A stretch of 42,584 nucleotides of DNA. Source: Caulobacter sp. (GTDB lineage: Bacteria; Pseudomonadota; Alphaproteobacteria; Caulobacterales; Caulobacteraceae). Position numbers and translations under genes: made by a program. The notes under the pieces are model-generated. The model was not told where the DNA came from. It did no database searches and was given only the letters and a program-made list of their open reading frames with translations. Location: positions 1 to 42,584 of the forward strand of contig JAQGIP010000011.1 of assembly GCA_028291055.1 (NCBI GenBank), read 5' to 3'. Below, in pieces: positions 8,647 through 17,894 of the stretch; position 1 is the first letter of the stretch, and every line of letters begins with the position of its first letter.

Positions 8647-9164
8647 TCAAGTTTGCGCTCGCCGCCGGGGCGGCTGTCTCGCTTCTGCTGGGGGTTTCGG
8701 CCTTCGCTCAGGATGCCGCGCCCGCGGCGGCGGCGCCCGAGGCCGCGACTCCCGCCGCCGCTCCCGCGGCGGCGCCCAGCGATGCAGCCTCCACAAAGGG
8801 CCACATCTACTTCTTCCGGCCCTGGCGCCTGAGCGGCGGGGTCTACACCTATCACATCGTCGAGGTGGGTGATGACGGCAAGCCCGCCAAGGGCACGCCT
8901 CACTTGGGCGATCTGCCCAACGCCGGCGCCTTTGAAGTTGACGTGGAACCCGGCATCCACAGCTACAACATCACCGGTCCCATGGCGATCAACAAGGACG
9001 AGGATCGCCTCCGCATCGACGTGGAACCGGGCGAAACCTACTACATCGAGCAGACCGTGCGCATGGGCCTCGTCACCGGCGGCTTCAAGCTGGTCCCTGC
9101 CGACAAGGTCCGCTTCGACAAATCGAAGGTGAAGATGACCGTTCAGAAGGGCGACAAGAAGTAG
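8643..9164 (+). CDS. exported DUF2846-type protein
   Basis: A 173-residue protein with a clear signal peptide (MIKFALAAGAAVSLLLGVSAFAQ) cut near residue 23, an Ala/Pro linker, and a domain starting at GHIYFFRPWRLSGG. This pattern of a short strand, FRP, then a PG-x-H motif (VEPGIHSYNITG) matches DUF2846, a small periplasmic or lipoprotein domain of unknown function. There is no lipobox Cys here. It overlaps the preceding exported protein by 4 bases, and both share the Ala/Pro linker style, so the pair probably works together at the envelope. Confidence 0.78.
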   Translation: MIKFALAAGAAVSLLLGVSAFAQDAAPAAAAPEAATPAAAPAAAPSDAASTKGHIYFFRPWRLSGGVYTYHIVEVGDDGKPAKGTPHLGDLPNAGAFEVDVEPGIHSYNITGPMAINKDEDRLRIDVEPGETYYIEQTVRMGLVTGGFKLVPADKVRFDKSKVKMTVQKGDKK

Positions 9165-9177
9165 TCCTGAACTGCAT

Positions 9178-9206
9178 CCCTGCTCATGCCGCCGCGCATG
9201 GGCAGG
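9178..9206. other. short inverted repeat after the DUF2846 gene
   Basis: CCTGCTCATGC and GCATGGGCAGG pair with one mismatch around a short CG-rich loop. No T run follows, so a role as a terminator is only possible. Nothing else stands out in the 251 bases between this gene pair and the amidohydrolase. Confidence 0.35.
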
Positions 9207-9415
9207 GCGCTGCGCTCGGCCGGCAAGTGAGCCCCACGGACGGGAGCGTGCGGCAGGTGATGCCCGCTCTATAGCCTCTCGCGCTGCTCTCTGGCTGGCT
9301 CTCGCGGCCGCGGGCTGCCGTGACACCGGGACGGGTCATCCGGCGGCGCGGCTCGCCAACAGCCTTGGGCATTGGCGGGTTTGAAGTACCCTCGCCGCCA
9401 CGCTGGAGTGCTGTC

Positions 9416-11152
9416 ATGAGATTCCGCATCCTTGCCATGGGCGCCCTGGCCCTGGCCGCCGTGGTCGGCGCCACGGCTGCCTCCGCCGTTCCCAACCACG
9501 ACCTGATCATCCGGGGCGGGACCATCTACGATGGCTCCGGCGCCAAGCCCTTCGTCGGCGACGTCACCGTCGACGGCGAGCGCATCAGCTATGTGGGCCG
9601 CCACGCGCCGGGCCACGGCAAGACCGAGATCGACGCCAAGGGAAGGGCGGTCTCCCCCGGGTTCGTCAACATGCTGAGCTGGGCCACCGACAGCCTCATC
9701 GCCGACGGCCGCGGCCAGAGCGACCTGCGCCAGGGGGTGACCCTGGAGGTGATGGGCGAGGGCTCGTCCATGGGGCCGCTGAACGACGCCATGAAGGCCG
9801 AGGGCAGGGCCCAGCAGGGCGACATCAAATACGACATCGACTGGACCACCCTCGACCAGTACCTGACCAAGCTGGAGAAGAAGGGCGTGTCGATGAACGT
9901 CGCCTCCTTCATCGGCGCCGGCACCGCGCGGGAATATGTGCTGGGCCAGAACAATGTGCAGCCTGACGCGGGCCAGCTGGCCCGGATGCGCGCCCTGGTC
10001 CATGAGGCCATGGAGGACGGCGCCCTGGGCGTCGGCTCCTCGCTGATCTATTCGCCCGACAACTATGCGGGGACGGCGGAGCTGACCGCCCTGGCCACCG
10101 AGGCCGGCAGATGCGGCGGGACCTACATCAGCCACATGCGCAGCGAAGGCGACCGGGTGCTGGAGGCGCTGGATGAGCTGATCGCTATCTCGCGGGAGTC
10201 AGGCGCCCCGGCCGAGCTCTATCACATGAAGGCGGCGGGCAAGGGCAACTGGGCCAAGGAGGACGCCATGATCGCCAGGATCGAGGCGGCCCGGGCGTCG
10301 GGCCTGCGCATCAGCGCCAACATGTACACCTATACGGCCGGCGCCACCGGCCTGGACGCCGCCATGCCGCCGTGGGTGCGCGAGGGCGGCATCGAGGCCT
10401 GGATCAAGCGGATGAAGGATCCGGCGGTTCGCGCCCGGCTGATCGGAGAGATGCGAGACGAACACCCTGCTTACGAGAACCTCTACCGCCACGCGGGGGC
10501 CGAGGGCACGCTGCTGGTCGCCTTCAAGAACCCGGCGTTGAAACCGCTGACCGGCAAGACCCTGGCCGAGGTCGCGAAGATGCGCGGCGAAAGCCCTGAG
10601 GACGCGGCCATCGACCTGGTCATCGAGGACGGGTCGCGCGTCGGCGTCATCTACTTCCTGATGAGCGAGGACAATGTGAAGCGCCAGGTGAACCTGCCCT
10701 GGATGAGTTTCGGCTCCGACGAGGGCGCCCTGGCGCCGGAAGGCGTCTTCCTGCTCTCCAACGCCCACCCGCGCGCCTACGGCAATGTGGCGCGGCTGCT
10801 CGGGCATTATGTGCGCGACGAACACGCCACGACGATGGAGAGCGCCATCCATCGCCTGAGCGCGCTGCCCGCCGCCAACCTGGGCCTGCACGACCGGGGG
10901 CTGTTGAAGGTCGGCTACTATGCCGACGTGGTGGTGTTCGATCCGGCCACGGTCGCCGACCACGCCACCTATGAAAAGCCGCACCAATATGCGACGGGCG
11001 TCAGCACCGTGGTGGTCAACGGGGGCCTGGCCTTGAAGGACGGCGAACCCACCGGCGCGGCCACGGGCCGGGCCGTGCGCGGGCGCGGCTGGAAGGGCTG
11101 GAAGGACGGCGGCTGCCGGGCCTCGGCGAAGGATTGGACGTGGGCGTGGTGA
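9416..11152 (+). CDS. amidohydrolase, N-acyl-D-amino-acid deacylase-like, exported
   Basis: A 578-residue protein. A signal peptide (MRFRILAMGALALAAVVGA) is followed by the small beta domain (DLIIRGGTIYDGSG) and the TIM barrel of the D-aminoacylase family. Metal or catalytic candidates are His in ISHMRSE (near 240), His in ELYHMKAAG (near 270) and Asp in SFGSDEGA (near 435). The first-strand HxH motif expected after PGF is absent; the sequence is VSPGFVNMLSWATDS. Members hydrolyse N-acyl-D-amino acids or related amides; this subfamily's substrate is unknown. The ATG at 9416 has GGAG 8 bases upstream; the longer frame from 9320 has no signal peptide at its start. It overlaps the following hydrolase gene. 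Confidence 0.85.
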   Translation: MRFRILAMGALALAAVVGATAASAVPNHDLIIRGGTIYDGSGAKPFVGDVTVDGERISYVGRHAPGHGKTEIDAKGRAVSPGFVNMLSWATDSLIADGRGQSDLRQGVTLEVMGEGSSMGPLNDAMKAEGRAQQGDIKYDIDWTTLDQYLTKLEKKGVSMNVASFIGAGTAREYVLGQNNVQPDAGQLARMRALVHEAMEDGALGVGSSLIYSPDNYAGTAELTALATEAGRCGGTYISHMRSEGDRVLEALDELIAISRESGAPAELYHMKAAGKGNWAKEDAMIARIEAARASGLRISANMYTYTAGATGLDAAMPPWVREGGIEAWIKRMKDPAVRARLIGEMRDEHPAYENLYRHAGAEGTLLVAFKNPALKPLTGKTLAEVAKMRGESPEDAAIDLVIEDGSRVGVIYFLMSEDNVKRQVNLPWMSFGSDEGALAPEGVFLLSNAHPRAYGNVARLLGHYVRDEHATTMESAIHRLSALPAANLGLHDRGLLKVGYYADVVVFDPATVADHATYEKPHQYATGVSTVVVNGGLALKDGEPTGAATGRAVRGRGWKGWKDGGCRASAKDWTWAW

Positions 11153-12027
11153 AGCAGAAAAAGGCCTTCAGCCCGGCGCGGATCGGCCTCGCCGCCATCC
11201 TGGCGATTGTCGTCCTGTCCGGCCTTACCGCCGGGTCAGCCTTGGCGTTCGTGCATGACCAAACCTATCCGGCGCCCCACGCGCCGGTCAGCGCCGAGGC
11301 GCTGGCGCCCGGTGTGGTCGTCATCACCGTCAAGACCGCCGACGGCCTGACGCTCAAGGGGCTGGAGATCGCGCCCAAGCCCGGCATGCCGACCCTGCTG
11401 GTGTTCCACGGCAATGGCTCCAGCGCCATGACCACCATGCGCTGGCTCGCCCCGCTGGTCGCCGAGGGCTATGGCCTGGTGGCGGCGGAGTACCGCGAAT
11501 ATAGCGCCAATCCCGGACGGGCCAGCGAGAAGGGCCTGGCCGCCGACGCGGACGCCTTCTACGCCCATGCCCGCGCGCTGGCGGGCAGTGGCCGGCTGAT
11601 CGTGGTCGCCCACAGCCTGGGCGGCGGCGTCGCCTTCGGCCTGGCGCGGCGCCAGACCCTGGAGTGCCTGATCACCATCGACACCTTCACCCGCTTCCTG
11701 GACATGGTGCCGGCCTATGGCCGTCCGTTCGTGTCGGACCGCTACGACAACGAGGCGGCCATCGCCGGCCTGGACGAGCCCCTTTACATCATCCACGGCA
11801 CGGCCGACGACGTGGTGCCCTTCGCCCAGGGCCAGGAACTGGCCAGGGCCGCCCAGCAGGCGCACAAGACCGGCGCCTTCTTCACCATCACCGGCGCCGG
11901 CCACGGCCCCGACGGCGACACCCTGGCCATGATCATCCGCGCCATCGTCGCGAAGCTGGAGAGCCACGGCGGCACGGTGAAGGTGACGTTGCCTCGAAAC
12001 GTGACGGTGATGCCGTTCGCGGCATAA
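11140..12027 (+). CDS. alpha/beta hydrolase, membrane-anchored or exported
   Basis: A protein of about 295 residues. After a basic N-terminus comes one hydrophobic segment (IGLAAILAIVVLSGLTAG), a signal peptide or anchor. The hydrolase core has the oxyanion HGNGSS loop, the nucleophile elbow AHSLGGG (Ser near 155), an Asp in HGTADDVVPF and the His in GAGHGPDG, giving a full Ser-Asp-His triad. It is similar to BEM46/YqkD-type lipases or peptidases. The start could be GTG at 11140 (AAGGA 6 bases upstream), GTG at 11149 (GTGA overlap with the upstream stop) or TTG at 11134. Coupling to the deacylase-like gene suggests a shared catabolic role. Confidence 0.85.
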   Translation: MGVVKQKKAFSPARIGLAAILAIVVLSGLTAGSALAFVHDQTYPAPHAPVSAEALAPGVVVITVKTADGLTLKGLEIAPKPGMPTLLVFHGNGSSAMTTMRWLAPLVAEGYGLVAAEYREYSANPGRASEKGLAADADAFYAHARALAGSGRLIVVAHSLGGGVAFGLARRQTLECLITIDTFTRFLDMVPAYGRPFVSDRYDNEAAIAGLDEPLYIIHGTADDVVPFAQGQELARAAQQAHKTGAFFTITGAGHGPDGDTLAMIIRAIVAKLESHGGTVKVTLPRNVTVMPFAA

Positions 12028-12088
12028 GCCAGAGGCCGATACCGCCTTGAGCGGCTTGAGCTACGGCTGCCGGGTGTTTGGTGGGCCG

Positions 12089-12436
12089 CTATTCGATGAT
12101 CCGGAAGCAACCCCAGCCGTCATTGTCGCCATCGAATGGCTCAGACCACATCGCCAACTTTTCTTGAAACTCCACAACGAACGCGTAGGCGGGAACGGCG
12201 TGAACGGAGACCGTAACGTCCCAGCCGCCGTCATCCTCATCGTCGCCGGAGTCATAAGATCTGCACTCCAAGCGGTATTGTTGAAGCTGGGGCAGATTGA
12301 CGAACCCCCTCGCCGCCGCCTCGCTTGGAAATAGGATAGAAAAGTCGATATCGCGGGGCGCCGTCAGGTTGTCCCCGCCAGCCGCCATGCCTTTCAAAAC
12401 GCGGCCGTCGGCGTCGTCCGGAAATAGATCGACCAT
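12089..12436 (-). CDS. RraB-family protein (regulator of ribonuclease E-like)
   Basis: A 115-residue acidic protein. The segment PRDIDFSILFPSEAAARGFV, the later GWDVTVSVHAVPAYAFVVEF and the ending GDNDGWGCF match the RraB/DUF695-type fold, in which E. coli RraB binds and inhibits RNase E. The ATG at 12436 is chosen because GGGGGAGA lies just upstream and the family starts here; a longer frame to 12592 runs into dnaG. It is divergent from dnaG. Whether it really acts on RNase E in this organism is inference. Confidence 0.72.
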   Translation of the reverse strand: MVDLFPDDADGRVLKGMAAGGDNLTAPRDIDFSILFPSEAAARGFVNLPQLQQYRLECRSYDSGDDEDDGGWDVTVSVHAVPAYAFVVEFQEKLAMWSEPFDGDNDGWGCFRIIE

Positions 12437-12496
12437 CGTCTCCCCCAATGCCCAAGTCTGACGAGTAGCACGGGTAGTGAGACTCGCCCCTCTCGC

Positions 12497-12504
12497 GCTA
12501 TAAT
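12497..12504 (+). promoter_or_regulatory. -10 promoter element of dnaG (probable leaderless start)
   Basis: GCTATAAT at 12497-12504 contains a perfect TATAAT and matches the GCTANAWC-type -10 described for the Caulobacter housekeeping sigma factor. It ends 5 bases before the GTG start of dnaG. No good -35 is visible at the usual distance. Transcription would begin at or next to the start codon. Confidence 0.65.
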
Positions 12505-12509
12505 CCCCC

Positions 12510-14417
12510 GTGCGCTTCGACGACCATTTCCTGGAAGAGATCAAATCCCGCCTGCGCCTGTCCGATGTGATCGGGCGTTCGGTGAAGCTCAAGCGTCAGG
12601 GCAGGGAGTTCGTCGGCCTCTCGCCGTTCAACAAGGAAAAGAGCCCCTCCTTCTACGTCAACGACGACAAGGGCTTCTTCCACGACTTCTCCAGCGGCAA
12701 GCACGGCGACCTGATCAGCTTCCTGCAGGAGACCGAGCGGCTGACCTTCGTGGAGGCGGTCGAGCGGCTGGCCGCCGAGGCCGGGGTGCCGATGCCGGTG
12801 GCCGACGCCCGCTCCGCCGAGCAGGAGCGCGAGCGCGCGGGCCTGGCCGACTGGCTGGACCAGGCGGCGCGCTGGTTCGAGGGCGAGTTGAAACGGCCCG
12901 GCGGCCGTGACGCGCGCGACTATCTGATCCGCCGGGGGCTGCCGGAAACGGAATGGGCGCGTTTCCGCATCGGCTATGCGCCGAATGGGCGCACGGGGCT
13001 GAAGGACTATCTGATCGCCAAGGGCGCGCGGCCGGGCGAACTGATCGAGTCCGGGGTGCTGATCGAACCGGAGGAGGGCAAGGGCCAACCCTACGACCGC
13101 TTCCGCGAGCGCATCATCTTCCCGATCGCCGACCAGCGCGGGCGGGTCATTTCCTTCGGCGGCCGCGCGCTCGATCCCAATGCGCGTGCGAAATATCTCA
13201 ACGGTCCGGACAGCCCCCTCTTCGATAAAGGCCGCGTCCTCTACGGCCTGGCCGAAGCGCGCAAGCTGCTGCACGCCGCCGGCGACGGCGCGCCGATGGT
13301 GGTGGTCGAAGGCTATATGGACGTCATCGCCTGCCAGCGGGCCAACATCGCCGCCGTGGCGCCGATGGGCACGGCCCTGACCGAAGGCCAGATGGAACTG
13401 CTGTGGCGCTCGCACCCCGAGCCCACCCTCTGCTTCGACGGCGACGCCGCCGGCCGCCGCGCCGCCAGCCGCGCCATCGACCGGGCAATGCCGCATCTGA
13501 AGCCCGGCCGCAGCTTCAAGTTCGCCATCGTCACCGGCGGCAAGGACCCCGACGATGTGCTGCGCGAACAGGGGCCTTTGGCGCTGAAGGCCCAGCTGTC
13601 GGAGACCACGCCCTTCGTCGATGCGCTGTTCACCCGCGAGCGCGACTCCGAGCCGCTCGATACGCCGGAGCGCAAGTCGGGCCTGAAGCAACGGCTGCGC
13701 GCGGCCGCCAAGCTGATCGCCGACGAGGATCTGGCCGGCCAGTACCGCATCGACCTGTTCGCCAAGTTCGACGCCCTGGTCCGCGCGCCGGATGCGCCGG
13801 CCAAGGCGCCCTGGCGCGGCAATGCGCCCGGCGGACGCAAGGGCGGCGGCGGGCGTTTCAAGGGCCGCCAGGACGAGGCCAACTGGTCGCCCTTCCCCAC
13901 GGCGGAGGGCAAGGCGGGGGCCGTGCGGCTGTCGCGTGAGATCGACGGCATGGCCGCTTCAGTGGCCAAGGGGGCCATGGAAGATCCGCACAGACTAGAT
14001 GATCACCTGGAGGCTTTGCAGCAGCACGGCTTCGGTGATCCGGCGCTTTTGGAGCTGGCCAAGGAAATCATCCGCCTGCGTATCGAAGCCGATGTCCTTG
14101 ACTCTGGGGCTCTTGCACGCCATCTGGCCAGTAGTGGATTTGCCACGTTGCTGACTGACATCGATCGGGCCGCCGCAAAAGCGGGCGCGCCCTTCCTGAA
14201 ACAGGATGTCACCCTCGCAGCCGCCAGGTCCCAGTGGTCGCACGCTTTCGAGACTCTGTCGCGAATGGCTGCGTTGGAAGATGCTCTCGAGACGGCCAAG
14301 CTTGACTTGGACGAGAGCTCCAGCGTGGCCTCATTCATGCGTCTGAAGACCGAACGCGACAAATTGAAGCGGGCGATCAAGTCCGGAACCATTTGGTCTG
14401 ACGACGGGTCTTCTTAG
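12510..14417 (+). CDS. dnaG: DNA primase
   Basis: A 635-residue primase that makes RNA primers at the replication fork. The N-terminal CHC2-type domain (1-100) is followed by the TOPRIM catalytic core (about 255-345), with VVVEGYMDVIACQ and LCFDGDAAGRRAASRA carrying the acidic metal ligands, and a C-terminal DnaB-binding helical region (about 490-635). The four canonical zinc ligands are missing: the CPFH position reads SPFN and the CFGC position reads DFSS. The start is GTG at 12510, fixed by the conserved MRFDDHFL beginning; there is no Shine-Dalgarno and a -10 sits right before it. Codon use becomes less GC-rich from about 13980 to the end. rpoD follows after 76 bases. Confidence 0.96.
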   Translation: MRFDDHFLEEIKSRLRLSDVIGRSVKLKRQGREFVGLSPFNKEKSPSFYVNDDKGFFHDFSSGKHGDLISFLQETERLTFVEAVERLAAEAGVPMPVADARSAEQERERAGLADWLDQAARWFEGELKRPGGRDARDYLIRRGLPETEWARFRIGYAPNGRTGLKDYLIAKGARPGELIESGVLIEPEEGKGQPYDRFRERIIFPIADQRGRVISFGGRALDPNARAKYLNGPDSPLFDKGRVLYGLAEARKLLHAAGDGAPMVVVEGYMDVIACQRANIAAVAPMGTALTEGQMELLWRSHPEPTLCFDGDAAGRRAASRAIDRAMPHLKPGRSFKFAIVTGGKDPDDVLREQGPLALKAQLSETTPFVDALFTRERDSEPLDTPERKSGLKQRLRAAAKLIADEDLAGQYRIDLFAKFDALVRAPDAPAKAPWRGNAPGGRKGGGGRFKGRQDEANWSPFPTAEGKAGAVRLSREIDGMAASVAKGAMEDPHRLDDHLEALQQHGFGDPALLELAKEIIRLRIEADVLDSGALARHLASSGFATLLTDIDRAAAKAGAPFLKQDVTLAAARSQWSHAFETLSRMAALEDALETAKLDLDESSSVASFMRLKTERDKLKRAIKSGTIWSDDGSS

Positions 14418-14493
14418 AGGAGGCCCCTCGGACGGCATTAAGCATGTCTGGCGCGGCCCTTGCAGGAAGGGTCGGCGCCTCCTGGAGACATAG

Positions 14494-16491
<1,998 letters not shown>

Positions 16492-16500
16492 ACCAAGATC

Positions 16501-16527
16501 AGGGCGGCCTTAAGGGCCGCCCTTTTT
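16501..16527 (+). terminator. intrinsic terminator of rpoD
   Basis: AGGGCGGCC (16501-16509) pairs perfectly with GGCCGCCCT (16515-16523) around a 5-base loop, and a T run ends at 16527. It lies 9 bases after the rpoD stop. Confidence 0.93.
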
Positions 16528-16571
16528 CGTATGCGGTTGACGGGATGGTGCGACAGGCGGAGCATTCGGCC

Positions 16572-16832
16572 ATGGCAGATGGTTCAGTCACCGTTGTTGT
16601 AGAGCTCGACGAGCAACGGGCTTCCGAGATGCGCGCCGAGGCGGTTGCGCTTGGCATGTCGCTTGAGGAGCTCGTTCAGCTTCGAGTGAACTACCCAAGC
16701 TGGTATTGGTCGGACGATCCGGATCCCGCGATCGACGAGCAGATCGCGGACGAGACGCTGCGGCGGGGCGATAGCGTATCCCTAGAAGCCTTCGCCGAAC
16801 GCATGAAAACTTTTGGCCGCCGTCCCGCGTGA
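16572..16832 (+). CDS. antitoxin of a ParDE/RelBE-like type II pair
   Basis: An 86-residue protein with a short beta strand followed by helices (VTVVVELDEQRASEMRAEAV ... SLEELVQLRV), as in ribbon-helix-helix antitoxins, and an acidic C-terminal region that would wrap the toxin. The end (SLEAFAERMKTFG) resembles the antitoxin encoded at 21013. The ATG at 16572 is favoured over an upstream frame start at 16545. Its TGA overlaps the toxin start (GTGA), so the two are translationally coupled. The partner toxin is frameshifted, so the antitoxin may be orphaned. Confidence 0.7.
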   Translation: MADGSVTVVVELDEQRASEMRAEAVALGMSLEELVQLRVNYPSWYWSDDPDPAIDEQIADETLRRGDSVSLEAFAERMKTFGRRPA

Positions 16833-17108
16833 GCTTCCGCGTTCTCGTCTCGCCCAGGGCGATGAAGGGATGTCGATCGCCTTGAAGCGTGGCTGCTCCA
16901 CAAGAATCCCTCGGCCGCCGTCCATGTGGGCGAAGTGATTTTCGACGCCGTCGCCTCCTTGGCCGAGTTGCCTGGCCGCGGCCGCAAAGTTGGTCGGGAA
17001 CGGGCCATCAATGCGCCCTTCGGCGGGTCGATCTACGTGATCCGCTATATCGTGCGCGGCGAAGCGGTCGTTGTGAGCCGCATCCAGCATGGCCGCGAAC
17101 GCCGCTAG
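16829..17108 (+). pseudogene. ParE/RelE-like toxin, frameshifted
   Basis: From the GTG at 16829 the frame reads MSFRVLVSPRAMK and then stops at TGA 16883-16885. The matching downstream frame reads EAWLLHKNPSAAVHVGEVIF and continues to ...VSRIQHGRERR and TAG at 17106-17108. Removing one G from GGG at 16867-16869 restores a single 92-residue ParE-like protein reading RAMKDVDRLEAWLL. The 280-base span is 93 codons plus one. The restored product matches the intact toxin encoded at 21297 (LPxRGR, YxxRY, HxRERR). The lesion is either a real +1 insertion that inactivates the toxin or a sequence error. The 3' end overlaps the convergent TfoX-like gene by 4 bases. Confidence 0.82.
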
Positions 17109-17476
17109 CGGAGCGTCTTGCGCACCTTCTTCTCCTTCGGCGGCAGCGCCGCCGTGAAGCCGATGGCGGTGGCCAGGAAGGCCGCCAGTTCGTCCTCGTC
17201 GGCGACGATATCGTCGGGCAGCCGCATGTAGCTCTTTGAGGCACGCCCGGGCATGGGCTCGAAGGGCAGGGGGCCGTGGGCCGCCTCAAGGCGCTCACGC
17301 ACTTCCGCCGGCAGGCGCACGAAGATCAGGTCCTTGAAAACGCCGGTGGCCATGTTGCCGTGCACGAAGGCGCTGGGGCAGCCGAACATGCGGCGCCGTT
17401 CGATGCGGCCATCGCGGGGCAGATGCTCTTCGAAGAGGTCGATGAGGCTGGGATCGGGCTTTTGCCAGGTGGCCAT
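17105..17476 (-). CDS. TfoX N-terminal domain protein
   Basis: A 123-residue protein. The pattern RRMFGCPSAFVHGNMATGVFKDLIFVRL (split here around residues 28-55) is typical of the TfoX_N domain, which has the GxxxxxxxGxMF core and occurs alone in many proteobacteria. The full TfoX/Sxy proteins promote competence gene expression; this short form lacks the C-terminal domain, so such a role cannot be assumed. A Lys-rich tail (PPKEKKVRK) ends the protein. It is convergent with the broken parE and overlaps it by 4 bases. Confidence 0.8.
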   Translation of the reverse strand: MATWQKPDPSLIDLFEEHLPRDGRIERRRMFGCPSAFVHGNMATGVFKDLIFVRLPAEVRERLEAAHGPLPFEPMPGRASKSYMRLPDDIVADEDELAAFLATAIGFTAALPPKEKKVRKTLR

Positions 17477-17486
17477 GACGCCACCC

Positions 17487-17538
17487 TAGAGCATGGCAGG
17501 CCGAAGTGTACGCGGTTCGGCCGCCCGGCCATGCTCTA
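17487..17538. repeat. bulged inverted repeat upstream of the TfoX-like gene
   Basis: TAGAGCATGGC (17487-17497) is an exact complement of 17528-17538, and GGCCGAA (17499-17505) pairs with TTCGGCC (17516-17522). The structure lies just upstream of the minus-strand TfoX-like start, so it could sit in that promoter region. Confidence 0.6.
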
Positions 17539-17550
17539 ACTATTTGGTTC

Positions 17551-17601
17551 TAGGCCCTTTTGCTCAGGTTTTGATGATCCATCAAAACCTGAAAGGGTCT
17601 A
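17551..17601. repeat. palindromic hairpin downstream of the mini flagellar-rod gene
   Basis: CAGGTTTTGATG (17565-17576) and its exact complement (17580-17591) enclose a 3-base loop. Outer blocks AGGCCCTTT and AAAGGGTCT extend it with one mismatch. It follows the stop of the minus-strand gene at 17607 by 6 bases and may end that transcript, although there is no long T run. Confidence 0.65.
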
Positions 17602-17606
17602 GCGCC

Positions 17607-17831
17607 TCAGGCCAGCATGTTCAGCAACGCGCCCGTCATCTCATTGGAGGTGCGGATCACCGCGACATTGGCCTGGTAGTCGGTCTTGGCCTCGACCAGA
17701 TCGACCATCTGCCTGGCCACATCCACGTCGGGGCTGTTGGGCTGGCCCATCTGGGCCAGGCGGGTGGCCACGGCGTCCACCCGGTTGGCGGCGCCGACGA
17801 GGCCGGTGGCGGCGGTGGTGATGGCATCCAT
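17607..17831 (-). CDS. mini flagellar rod/hook-type protein (D0 helices only)
   Basis: A 74-residue protein. The N-terminal helix ITTAATGLVGAANRVDAVAT resembles the N-terminal helix of FlgB/FlgC/FlgE-type rod and hook proteins. The C-terminal half, VDVARQMVDLVEAKTDYQANVAVIRTSNEM in the order seen at about residues 36-65, matches the flagellar rod C-terminal domain. The middle domain is absent, so the two D0 helices are joined almost directly by a short NSPDVD linker. No other flagellar gene is near. It may fill a minor axial role or be a relic; function is not known. Confidence 0.72.
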   Translation of the reverse strand: MDAITTAATGLVGAANRVDAVATRLAQMGQPNSPDVDVARQMVDLVEAKTDYQANVAVIRTSNEMTGALLNMLA

Positions 17832-17894
17832 GCGCTTGAGCCTGTGCCCCGCGCGTTAAGACCCTCTTCACAAACGCGGTAAGCGGCCTGGCAA

